A stretch of DNA of 64,000 bases, taken from contig OX457063.1 of the NCBI GenBank assembly GCA_949752795.1, forward strand, positions 71,137,783 to 71,201,782, in the 5' to 3' direction. Numbering within the stretch: the first letter of the stretch is position 1; the number at the start of each line of letters is the position of its first letter. The position numbers and the translations under genes are program-made. The DNA comes from Hyperoodon ampullatus. Its lineage: Eukaryota; Chordata; Mammalia; Artiodactyla; Ziphiidae. Of this stretch, positions 11,503 to 21,507 are shown piece after piece. The notes under the pieces are model-generated. The model was not told where the DNA came from, ran no database searches, and saw nothing but the letters and a program-made list of their open reading frames with translations.

Positions 11503-11512
11503 CCGCCATCTT
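11503..11512 (-). promoter_or_regulatory. YY1-type site at L1 5' end
   Basis: AAGATGGCGG in L1 orientation, 14-23 nt from the element's 5' end. Human L1 has a YY1 site at the same place that sets the transcription start; the match in motif and position supports the same role. Confidence 0.7.
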
Positions 11513-11525
11513 CCTCCGGCTCCTC

Positions 11526-11540
11526 TCTCATGCTGCTTTT
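11526..11540. repeat. Target-site duplication, right copy
   Basis: TCTCATGCTGCTTTT, identical to 4056-4070. Confidence 0.9.
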
Positions 11541-13612
11541 AAGAGGCTCTCTTTCTCTCTAATTTTTGCCATTTTAATTATAAATTGTCTTGCTGTGGAC
11601 CTCTTTGGGTTCATCTTGTTTGGGACTCTCTGTGCTTCCTGGATCTAGATGTCTGTTTCCCACGTTAGGGAAGTTTTCTGCTATTATTTCTTCAGATAAT
11701 TTCCCTTACCCTTTCTCCTATTGGGACTCCTATTATGCAAATGTTAGTATGCTTGATGTTTTCACAGAGGTGTCATAAACTATCAGCATTTAAAACTTTT
11801 TTTCTTTCTCTGTTCAGCTTCAGTGATTTCTATTACTCTTTCAGTCCACTGACCTTATCCTGTGTCATCTCTGTACTGTTGATTCCTTCAAGTGTTATAT
11901 TTTTATTTGTTACTGTACTCTTCAGCTCATTTTGAGTCTTTATATTTTTTAACTCTTTGTTAAAATTCTAAGTTTATCTATTCTTTTCCCAAGTTTGTTG
12001 AACATCTTTATGATTATTACCATTAAGCCTTTGTCAGGTAGGCTATTTATCTTCACTTCATTTAGCTTTTTTCTATGGTTTTACCTTGTTCCTTCGTTTG
12101 GAATATATTCCTCTCTAGCCGCATCTTGCCTAACTTTTTGTGTTTATTTCTATGTATTAGGGAGGTTGTCTTCCAATATTTGAAATGTGGCCTTATTTAG
12201 GTGACTTCCTATGGGGCCCAGCAGCACACTCCCCTCTGGTCACTAGAGCTTTGTGTTCTTTATGCTCTGTGTGGGCAGCATGTTGCCTTCTGCTATGGCA
12301 GAGCTGACTACTGTTGGCTTGCTGATAGGCAGGGCTGGTCCCTGGCCAGGTTGATTGCCAGGCCTTGCCTGGTGTGGTGGCTGCTGGCCCCCTAGTGAGC
12401 AGAATTGGGTCCTGGAGTGGCTGGCTGCAGAGCCCAGTGGGGTTCAGGGCTGGTTTCTGCCTGCTGGTGGGCAGGGCCAGGTCTTAGAGTGACTGGTTGA
12501 TGACCAGGGATGCCAGAGTTGGTGCTAGCAAACTGATGGTTCAGGCTGGGTCCAAGCATGGCTGACTGTGGGGCCTGGGGGTCATGGGACTGGTGCTGGC
12601 CTGCTGGTATGCATGGCCCAGTCCCCACTCAGCTATCTGCATACCATGGGGAATTGGGGCTGTTGCTGGCCCCTGGCACTTACAGGGTAGAGGGAGGATT
12701 TCAAAATGTCACTTGCCAGCAATAATGTTATAGGAGTAAAATGAGCCCCCCAAAATGTCTGCCTCCAGTGGCCATCTCCTTCTTCATCCCCAGAAGGAAA
12801 CCCAGTTGTCTCCTGCCTCTCCAAGATCAGCAAATGGGTCTGACCCAGGTTCCTTTCAAACTACCGTCTCTAGGCTTTGATTTGGGTTATATGAGATTTT
12901 GCATGAGCCCTTTAACAGTGAAATCTCTGTTTCCTATAGCCTTCCCACTCTCCTGAACATAAGCCCTGCTGGTCTTCAAAGCCAGACATTCTAGGGGCTC
13001 ATCTTCCTGGTGCAGGATCCCTGGGCTAGGTGGCTCAATATGGGGCTCAGACCCCTCATTCCTTGCAGAGAACCTGTATAATTGTGATAGCCCTCCCATT
13101 TGTGGGTTGCCAACCCCGAAGTTTTGGGTTCTGACTGTACTGTCTCCATCATTCCTACTAATCTTATTGTGGTTCCTTTTTTTTTTAATCAGAGCATAGT
13201 TGATTAACGATATTGTGTTAGTTTTAAGTGTACAGCAAAGTGATTCAGTGATACATATGTAACTATTCTTTTTCAAATTATTTTCCCATTTAGGTTATTA
13301 CAGAATATTGAGAGAGTTCCCTGTGCTATAGAGTAGGTCCTTGTTGGTTATCTATTTTAAATATAGCAGTGTGTACATGTTAATCCCAAACTCTCAATCT
13401 ATCCCTTCTCCCCACCCAGTAACCATGTTCGTTCTCTAAGTCTGTGACTCATATCATACTATGTGTTTCCTTCTTTATGTCTTCAGTTGGAGTAAATCTT
13501 CTGGTCATTTGCATAGATAGTTATTATGCAAATAGTTATAATTTTGGTTTGTCTCTGGGAGGTGAGTTCAGGGTCTTCCTACTCCACCATCTTTGCCACC
13601 TTCTGACCTGCC
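11541..13612 (-). mobile_element. Old L1 (L1M-like), ORF1 start and 5' UTR
   Basis: Continuation of the old L1 broken at 4070. 11541-12080 is decayed ORF1 (GGGACTCTCTGTGCTTCCTGG, TTAGGGAAGTTTTCTGCTAT). 12180-13160 is a 5' UTR of imperfect GC-rich units (CTGGCTGCAGAGCCCAGTGG, TGGGCAGGGCCAGGTC). The 5' end near 13575-13612 has TACTCCACCATCTTTGCCAC, a decayed YY1-like start. A further L1 fragment interrupts it at 13180-13461. Confidence 0.8.
13180..13461 (-). mobile_element. L1 3'-end fragment nested in old L1
   Basis: Poly(T) start, then TTGTGTTAGTTTTAAGTGTA, CAGCAAAGTGATTCAG and the 3' UTR up to GTCTGTGACTC. Flanked by an imperfect TSD: TGTGGTTCCTT (13169-13179) and TGTGTTTCCTT (13462-13472). 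Confidence 0.8.
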
Positions 13613-14984
13613 CACACTTTTGACTATAAAGATAAGATAGACTTAAATAGAGAAGTTGTCTGATATTTGATTCTTCTATGTGCTGTTGCTCTCAGCAGAA
13701 GCTGTGATCTTTGTACAATTCATTATCTCATTTTTATTCCATTAAAATAAAATTGAAGTAATAATAGTAAATGATAAATTTAACAGATAATCACTGTGTA
13801 TTATTAGCTGGCATGGGTCATCAGCCTCTTAATATAGTTCTGTCCAGTGACTTCCTAATGAACAGTTATGAGCCTGGGTAACTTATATGCAAATTAAGAA
13901 TGGGTAAAAATTAAAATGGCAGATTAAAAGAATATTTTTAAATTAAAAAAAGTATTCCAACTAATCTGCTAAACATCTGACACAATATAGTACTTAGATA
14001 CTCTAGAATACAGTAATCCCTAGTTGGTTTAAAAATGATCTTTTTATTACACTTGAGAAGAAAGAAATGTAGATCCTTATTCAAAAAGATTTTGATGACA
14101 ATTTTTCAAAGAAAATAACAAAATAAGGACGATTTTCTCTTTATAAGGAACTTGGAAAATATCAAAAAATTCTTAGCTGAAACTATGTATACTTATCTAT
14201 CATAAGCAAGTATATTGTTAATATATCATTGTACATAAAAAACTTTGGCTGTACAGTTTTAACTTTTGTGCTTAAGGAAAAAAGATTTTTTAACGTTTTT
14301 TTCTTTCTCTTTTTTTAGTAGCAAAGGGAATTACTGTTTTTACTTTTCAGTTATTTTTGTTCCATATATTTTCATTCTACTCAGTTATAATGACAGTGTA
14401 ATAAAAATTCTTTATATTTTATTTACACTTCCCATATTTTATACATTATTTCAATACAGCAATTATATTTTGTCAATTAGGCACACCATTGATTTACTTA
14501 AGAATTCCCTTATTGAAGGAAATTATTTCCCATTTCTCCACTTTAAGCTATGCTGCAATATGTATTCTTATGCACAAAACTCTAGTCTATAATCAGCCTA
14601 TTCTGTCATCAGGTACTTTGATTATAGGTAACCAGAACTATTAGGCTTATTAGGTATCTACTTGGGAAGAACTTAACTGAGATTATTATGACCTTCTATT
14701 ATCTATTTAAAGAATTAAAGCATAATTGTTCTATGTATCTAAATTCAATACTACCATGAAATAGATTTTAAAATGATGAATGACAGGTTATTAAATAAAA
14801 TATAACTGCCCATAAATGTTATCATTTACCTATTAATCAAACCTGCAAATGTAGTTACTTAAAATACTTTTTATTCTAACTCAACATGAAACTCGGTCAG
14901 AGCTTCTCCAGCATTTGTGCAAGTCCCATTGAAAGACTTACCTTAAAAACTTGCAACTCTTGTAAGTTGCCTTTGAAAAAAATC
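13613..14984. other. AT-rich unique intron
   Basis: No gene and no recognised repeat. The open frame at 14266-14592 is low-complexity Phe/Leu/Ile-rich sequence from T-rich DNA, not a convincing protein. Confidence 0.5.
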
Positions 14985-15185
14985 ATAATTGATTCCTTCT
15001 ATTGCAACCTTCGTCCCTCACTATTCTATTTTTGTCATAGCACGTAGCACCTTCTAAAGAATTACTGTTTGCTTATGTTTCCTTACCCTAGAATGTAAAC
15101 TCCATTGAGGAAGATAACTTTTATTTGTTCACCGATGTATCCCAAGTACTTAGAAAACTGTGCCCTGTATATAGTTGGAACATGA
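14985..15185 (+). repeat. L2 LINE 3'-end remnant
   Basis: Matches the L2 3' terminal region: TTTTGTCATAGCACGTAGCA, then AGAATGTAAACTCCATTGAG, then TTCACCGATGTATCCCAAGT and ACTGTGCCCTGTATATAGT. Confidence 0.75.
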
Positions 15186-15494
15186 TATCTGCTGACTTAA
15201 TGTTGGCCTGGCTTATGCTATCTTTGCCTGCTTTTCTTTCCATCTGTTTATCTTACTCCTGTATTGGCTTCACGGTCTTAGGCATTCTCTATATGGTAGC
15301 CTCAGCAGCTCCAGGCTTTAATCATCTTTACAGCTAGCAATTCCAGAAGAAACAGAGCTTCAACTTCCTAACAGTCCTAGAAAGTTGTTGGAGTATACTT
15401 TTATTAGCCTGGATAGTTCACATGCCCATTCCTGAGCCAGTCATTATGATGGGTGTTGAGTAAGGCTGAGAAATGGACTGCTTTGATTGTCTTG

Positions 15495-15625
15495 GGTGTT
15501 ATTCAGAATTTGGCCTGAGCAACAGCAGCATCCCCTGGGAACTTGTTAGGTATGTGGACTCTCAGGCTTACCTCTAGACCACCTGAATCAGAATGTGAAT
15601 TTCAGCAAGATTCATTGGTGATAAT
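15495..15625 (+). repeat. MER5A-like DNA transposon remnant (hAT-Charlie)
   Basis: Contains GCATCCCCTGGGAACTTGTT and the core ACCTCTAGACCACCTGAATC followed by AGAATGTGAATTTCAGCAAG, the MER5A pattern. Confidence 0.65.
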
Positions 15626-16267
15626 GCCTTTATTCTATCATCCCAGTGGAGCTGGAAAGGCAGGAAGGGGAACGCGGTCACCAAGACACACAAAGTGAAA
15701 GTGGGGCTGTGATGGTTGCCCAAAGAAAACTTGAATGCTCTTACCAAAATGCAGAATGGATGTTGGGCAGGCAAAAACAACAAGTGTCCATTATAATACA
15801 TAATATGTATTCAGTAATTATTATACACCACGCACTGTACTATGCCTTTTTCAGATATTATTTAGTATCCACATCGTACAAGATATCATCAGACAGAATA
15901 CCTTAGGCTTCAAGAGATTAAATAATTTGTCCAAAGTTTTCTTTGGGGAGGCAATGAGAATTAACCTGTGATATGATATCAAGTACTAACAAGTGTGCTG
16001 GAGAACAATTAAGCAGGATAGAGGGATAGAGCATTACCAGGATGATAGGAAGGGTGATCAATTTAGATAGGAAGGTCAGGGTGAGCCTGAGGAAGTAAAG
16101 TTTGAGCAGAGATTTGGACAAAGTGAAGGACAACTCACCTACGTTCCAGGGTAATACCTTTCCAGACAGTGGGGAAAAAAAGAGAGAGAGAAAGAGAAAA
16201 ACAGTGTTGCTACAATGAAGTGAATATAGGTGATTAATTCAGAGAGATAACCAAGAGTCATTTCATG

Positions 16268-16540
16268 AAGAAGCTCTGGCCATGGCTAGGATATTGTCAA
16301 TTATTTTTAGCACAATGGAAAACTACTGGAAGCTCTGGAGCAGAGGAGCACATGGTTTTATTTATATTTCAAATATATTGCCTAGGCAGCAGGCAATAGT
16401 AACTAAAGGATAGATGGAGAAATATAAGATGTCAGGAGGACGAGTGAAGAGGCTATGGCAATGCTAGTCTAGGCAGGAGATGAGAGACTGGGACCAGGAT
16501 AGTAATGGGGATGGTAGAGGGGCTGGGGATATACAGATAG
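16268..16540. repeat. Unassigned ancient interspersed repeat
   Basis: Resembles a widespread mammalian repeat (AAACTACTGGAAGCTCTGGA, AGGAGCACATGG, GGCTATGGCAATGCTAGTCTA, GGACCAGGATAGTAATGGGG). I recognise the pattern but not the family name. Confidence 0.4.
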
Positions 16541-17060
16541 TCCCTGACTCATGATGATTCAACTTAATTTTCTGACTCTACTATGGCATGAAAGCAATAT
16601 GTATCCAACAGAAACTGTACTTCTCAAATTTCAGTTTTTGATATTTTTCCTGGCTAGCAACATGCAGCGTGATGCTCTCTTGAGAAGCTAGGCAGTCCCA
16701 GCTCCCAGTCAGTGTGCAATCAGGAGGGTTAACAACTGATATACTTAAAACCATTCCGTACCTACTCAATCATTTCCGTTTTTTTACTTTCAGCTATTCT
16801 GTATCCATTCAATCATTCTGTTTTTCACTTTCAGTACAATATTCAATAAAGTACGAGATATTCAATATTTTTTATAAAATTGGATTAATGTTAGATGATT
16901 TTGCCCACTTGCAGACTAATGTAAGTGTTCCGAGCACATTTAAGGTAGGCTCAGCTCAGCTATGATGTTTGGTAGGTTAGGTGTATTGAGTGCATTTTTG
17001 ACTTACGATATTTTCAACTTATGATGGGTTTTTCAGGATGTTACCCTACAGTAAGTAGAA
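16541..17060. repeat. Non-autonomous DNA transposon remnant with imperfect inverted ends
   Basis: Left end AGTCCCTGACTCATGATGAT and right end GACTTACGATATTTTCAACT then TATGATGGGTTTTTCAGGAT are imperfect inverted complements. The interior (TAAGTGTTCCGAGCACATTT, TATGATGTTTGGTAGGTTAG) matches a familiar mammalian MER-type element, possibly a Tigger relative. Family not assigned with confidence. Confidence 0.5.
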
Positions 17061-19516
17061 AGATCCATATTGTGAATTGCTAATGAATTGAATGTGTGTG
17101 TGAGATAAAAGGAATACTCCCGCGTTTTTGCCTTGAGAAAATGGGTGGATATTTGTGCTACTTACTGAAATGTAGAACCTTGAAGATGGATCATGTGGGA
17201 AATCAAGAGGACCTTTTCAGACATGTCAAATTTGAGGCACCTATTAGAAATCCCAGTAAAATTGCCGGGTAAACAATGGGATAAACTACTTTAGAGAGGT
17301 TTGGGTTGGCAATAAAGAGTTTGGGAAACAAGTGAGATAGTATTTTAAGCCATGGAAATGAATAATCTAATTCAAACTCTATTTCATAGTCACTCATTGA
17401 CACAAACTAACAAAGGTCTCACCATCTTATAGCTGCACATACAGGAGTATGAGGCCTGTAGCAGAGGAAAAGAGAGATGACGGGTCTCATACAAGTCCTT
17501 CTATTCTTACAACCAGAGGGACATTGGTCAGAACCAGTCAGATGTCCTTGCCTAACTGCAGCGTTCTGAGAAATGTGGAGGAATTGATGAATGTTTGGTG
17601 AGCACTTCTGTGTCTTACCTAATACTGAATATCTTACCTCTAAGTAGGGAAATATCCATACAGAGGGGAAAAGCAATGCTTACCAAAATATTAAGTCCGT
17701 GGTATTTTTGTGCATTTCTAATGGTAATAAGCTCAATAAGCTCTATCATTCTCCACCAACCACCTTCTGAAAAATCTGATGTGGGCAATTAACATTTTCT
17801 CTTATCTCATGTAAAATATATGCAAATGAACCTTTAAACTTTCTTCCAATCAGGAAAGTGCTCATAAAAGCCTCCTAGGAAAAAATTCTGGAGCCAGGAA
17901 TACTAAATCTTAACATGATGAAAAGGGAGCATACTGATATATAAATAAGCCACTGATTAAATTTGCCCACCTCGAAAATGAAACCAGAACCGTAAAACTA
18001 ACTGTTGAACTAAGTCCTTTGAAGCAGCAGTGCCTTTTTTTTTCTGGGTCCAATAGCATCTTTTTATAAGATTTTCAAGACTATCTATTTGTGTAGCTCT
18101 TAACACAAAGAGAAATTCTTTTCGTGATCTATTTTGTAAATGTTTTTGAACCTCTTCTTTTGAAAGCTGCACTCCAGATTGGAAGTTCTGGATAGAATTA
18201 TTTTGAAAGGAAGTATTTATCTGTCTAAAAAGCCCAAAGATCATGTTGTTTTCATCCAAACACTAGCTAGAAAAATCAATATTTTATTTTAGAAGGAAAT
18301 GGTTTGGCTGCTTAAGCACAGCAGAATGCTTTCTAACAACAGTAAGACATTTAATTTTGAGAAAACAAAAATTCTGAAAGAAACAGGGGTGGTGGGGGGT
18401 GGGAAGGACTGGCAGGTGATTGAGCTTCAAGAGTATCGCCTCATTTGAAAATAGTGACCCAAATAATGGTATTAGTTACAGACATTTCAATTTCCTAAAC
18501 AGTTGTTCCTTTCTTACAAAATGACTAATTGGCTTTGCTGCTTGGTTGGGATAGAATGTACTAAATACTGGGCCATTTTTTTCCTGTGCCGAAGTCTGGT
18601 TGCTTACTAGTCTTAAACATGTTAAACAGAGACCTTTTCAAAATAATCTAAGAAACAATTGTCATCCTATCACAGTTTAGTCATTTCTATTGTCATTTTA
18701 ATATTAATGAGCAATTCATGTCACCATATCTTTTATATAAAAATTAGTGGCATTGTTATTTTTATTTCTCAACTAAAGAGCATTCTTTTATGGTCTTCAA
18801 TGGAAATATTCATTTTAAATTCATATAGTCTATTATATGAAGTACAATTAAGCAATTTTAATATACACATGTAAGTATATTTCATTTACTTATGTTTATT
18901 TATGCTTATATATTTACTAACTTACTCAAGGATTTGAAGTGATTTATGCTAACTTGTAAAATAAGATAGGAAAAAAAAATCAGTAAAAAAAAATATTAGG
19001 TCTATGGTAAACCTACAAAGAATAAAAATTTAAGAAGGAAAATTTAGAACACATGTGCCGTCCACTGTGAGGATTATATTTATGTAAATTTCTCATGAAA
19101 TCCACACGGTGAATAAATGACACTAAAGGGAAAATATGAGCAATAATAAAAATAGTGGAGCTACTGAAATTTTTATTAAAGAGAAATTATCACACAGCTC
19201 AATTAAGCTTTGATTGTGAGATACTAAATACCAAATTACACTTAGTTGATTAATTATTCAATCTAGGAAGTACAAGAACTTGGTGATAAATATTTGCATT
19301 TGAAAAGTCATAACCAATGGAAAAGCTTTTAATATCCATTTAATGTACTAATTGGATGATACTAAGAAAATCAGTGTAGTAGCAGCTGCATATGCAATTC
19401 AATTTGATGAAATTTTAATTATAGAGGAAAAAACTGATAGCAAAGTAAACAGAGTGAAACAGTGCTGAAATGAAAATAGCACAAACTGATTTGTGTGTTT
19501 CTCTGCAAAATTGCAG
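17061..19516. other. Unique intron just upstream of GALNT13 exon
   Basis: Mostly unique AT-rich sequence. It includes an unassigned minus-strand open frame (17957-18259, 100 aa) and a G-run cluster at 18386-18403. The polypyrimidine stretch and TTGCAG acceptor of the exon end it. Confidence 0.5.
17957..18259 (-). other. Unassigned 100-aa open frame, possible retrocopy scrap
   Basis: ATG-initiated frame with ordinary protein-like composition (SKEEVQKHLQNRSRKEFLFV, LRATQIDSLENLIKRC), unlike the low-complexity spurious frames nearby. No family recognised. It has no intron, no poly(A) tail and no TSD that I can see, and it is antisense to GALNT13. It may be a fragment of a processed pseudogene or chance. 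Confidence 0.25.
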
Positions 19517-19656
19517 GTGTTGTCAAAGTGGATTATGGAGATGTGTCAGTCAGAAGAACACTAAGAGAAAATCTGAAGTGTAAGCCCTTTTCTTGGTACC
19601 TTGAAAACATCTATCCGGACTCCCAGATCCCAAGACGTTATTACTCACTTGGCGAG
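19517..19656 (+). CDS. GALNT13: GALNT13 internal coding exon (catalytic-domain end and linker)
   Basis: Internal coding exon of a polypeptide GalNAc-transferase, a Golgi type II membrane enzyme that moves GalNAc from UDP-GalNAc to Ser/Thr and so starts mucin-type O-glycans. The acceptor is TTGCAG ending at 19516 and the donor is GAG|GTATGA at 19656/19657. The exon enters in phase 1 (its first two bases finish a Gly codon) and leaves in phase 0. It reads [20 protein letters not shown], then [20 protein letters not shown] and YYSLGE. The [19 protein letters not shown] block is characteristic of the GALNT1/GALNT13 pair. The stretch before it ([15 protein letters not shown]) and RRYYSLGE fit GALNT13 and not GALNT1, which has VDYGDISSR and RHYFSLGE as I recall them. 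The segment follows the catalytic core and leads into the linker before the lectin domain. The next coding exon is 39387-39485, across an intron of 19,730 nt. I saw no disabling change. Confidence 0.95.
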
Positions 19657-19726
19657 GTATGAATTATTTATTTTGGTTAAATTATAAATATATTTTGCAA
19701 AAGGAGCAATTTCTAAGGAGCTCAAT

Positions 19727-20866
19727 ATTTTTTTAACATCTTTATTGGAGTATAATTGCTTTACAATGGTGTGTTAGTTTTTGCTTTATAACAAAGTGAA
19801 TCAGCTATACATATATACCCATATCTCCTCCCTCTTGCATCTCCCTCCCTCCCACCCACCCTCTTTATCCCATCCCTCTAGGTGGTCACAAAGCACCGAG
19901 TTGATATCCCTGTGCTATGTGGCTGCTTCCCACTAGCTATCTATTTTACATTTGGTAGTGTATATATGTCCATGTCACTCTCTCACTTCGTCCCAGCTTA
20001 CCACTTCCCCCGCCCCATGTCCTCAAGTCCATTCTCTACGCCTGCGTCTTTATTCGTGTCCTACCCCTAGGTTCCTCAGAAACATTTTTTTTTTTAGATT
20101 CCATATAATATATATGTGTTAGCATATGGTATTTGTTTTTTCTTTCTGACTTACTTCACTCTGTATGACAGACTCTGGGTCCATCCACCTCACTACAAAT
20201 AACTCAATTTCATTCCTTTTTATGGCTGAGTAATATTCTATTGTATATATGTGCCACATCTTCTATATACATTCATCTGTCAATCAATACTTTGGTTGCT
20301 TCCGTGTCCTGGCTATTGGAAATAGAGTTGCAATGAACATTGTGGTACATGACTCTTTTTGAATTATGGTTTTCTCAGGGTATATGCCCAGTAGTGGGAT
20401 TGCTGGGTTGTATGGTAGTTTTATTTTTAAGTAACCTCCATACTGTTCTCCATAGTGGCTCTATCAATTTACATTCCCACCAGCAGTGCAAGAGGGTTCC
20501 CTTTTCTCCACACCCTCTCCAGCATTTATTGTTTCTAGATTTTTTGATGATGGCCATTATGACTGGTGTGAGGTGATACCTCATTGTAGTTTTGATTTGC
20601 ATTTCTCTAATGATTAGTGATGTTGAGCATCCTTTCATGTGTTTGTTGGCAGTCTGTGTATCTTCTTTGTAGAAATGTCTCTTTAGGTCTTCTGACCATT
20701 TTTGGATTGGGGTCTTTGTTTTTTTGATATCGCACTGCATGAGCTGCTGGTAAATTTTGGAGATTAATCCTCTGTCAGTTGCTTCATTTGCAAATATTTT
20801 CTCCCATTCTGAGGGCTGTCTTTTCATCTTGTTTATGATATTTTCCTTTTCTGTGCAAAAGCTTTT
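19727..20866 (-). mobile_element. 5'-truncated L1
   Basis: Poly(A) side on the left (ATTTTTTTAACATCTTTATT), L1 3' UTR (GTTTTTGCTTTATAACAAAG) and the ORF2 C-terminus. Minus-strand 20375-20827 reads [20 protein letters not shown] and the Cys motif [18 protein letters not shown]. It starts about 70 bp after the GALNT13 exon donor. Truncated at GCAAAAGCTTTT; no clear TSD found. Confidence 0.9.
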
Positions 20867-21488
20867 ATTTTTTATGTTATGAATAAAATGCTTTAAGGGT
20901 TTTTAAACAGATCTATTTTAAATGACTTCTCATAAATTACAAGAACCATAAAGGTGTATATCACTGGGATTTGTAAAAAGTAAGAACATAGTTTAAGATG
21001 GAATAAATAGTATTTTCTTGTTTCTTTAGAGAACTTTAAAAAGTTCTCAAACTTTTTAGTCATATGGAACTTACACTCTTAAAATTTATTGTAAACCATG
21101 AAGAGCTTTTATTTATGTGGGCTCTAATTATTAATATTTATTATGTTGAGACAAACTGGAAACTTTAAAATTTATTAATTTATTGAAGGTAATATATAAT
21201 AATCCATTACACATTAAGTAACATATTTTTGAAAAAGAAATATATCTTATAAAGCAAAACCAGATTAGCATTATTTATTTTTTTTAATTGCATTAAAAAA
21301 TGGCCAAAAAAAGATAGCTGGATTCTTATAAGTGCTTCTATATTGTCTATTATAACACACCATGTAGCCTACGGAAGACTCCTTGTACATTCATGAGAAG
21401 TAAGAGTGAAAAGTATTATCTTATTATTATCAAAATCATATAGACTTTGTGGACACACTGAGAACCCTTGATCTGCACCATCCTTTTT
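20867..21488. other. Intron between two L1 fragments
   Basis: AT-rich, no gene. 21030-21475 loosely resembles an old DNA-transposon remnant (GCTGGATTCTTATAAGTGCT, ACACTGAGAACCCTTGATCT), family not assigned. Confidence 0.4.
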
Positions 21489-21507
21489 CAAAATATCTAT
21501 TATCTTT
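21489..21507. repeat. Target-site duplication, left copy
   Basis: CAAAATATCTATTATCTTT, identical to 23175-23193 (19 bp). Confidence 0.9.

Larger units (their letters stand above)
4071..11525 (-). mobile_element. Full-length L1 retrotransposon, nearly intact
   Basis: Complete non-LTR retrotransposon of about 7.46 kb in minus orientation, from a GC-rich 5' UTR with a YY1 site to a poly(A) tail (the T run just after the left TSD). It has an intact ORF1 (304 aa), a 58-nt inter-ORF gap and an ORF2 disabled by one nonsense codon. An exact 15-bp target-site duplication flanks it and joins the two halves of an older L1, so it is a target-primed reverse transcription insertion. Exact TSD copies and a nearly open ORF2 suggest a relatively recent insertion. 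It is antisense to GALNT13. Its 3' end is doubled and its 5' UTR carries tandem repeats (separate entries). Confidence 0.95.
9370..11525 (-). promoter_or_regulatory. L1 5' UTR / internal promoter
   Basis: About 2.16 kb between the element's 5' end and ORF1. The 5' 900 bases (10650-11525) are GC-rich with many CpGs, fitting a methylation-controlled promoter. The element begins GAGGAGCCGGAGGAAGATGG, with a YY1-type site. Farther in come a 72-bp tandem array (10431-10645) and a purine-rich microsatellite (9882-10261). Mammalian L1 5' UTRs drive RNA polymerase II transcription from +1 and often have antisense promoter activity; here that is inference. Confidence 0.8.

Noticed and set aside
10863..11531. 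222-codon frame in L1 sense across the 5' UTR
   Set aside because: Its only ATG (11529-11531) lies in flanking target-site DNA, not in the element; the rest is GC-rich promoter sequence with no further Met.
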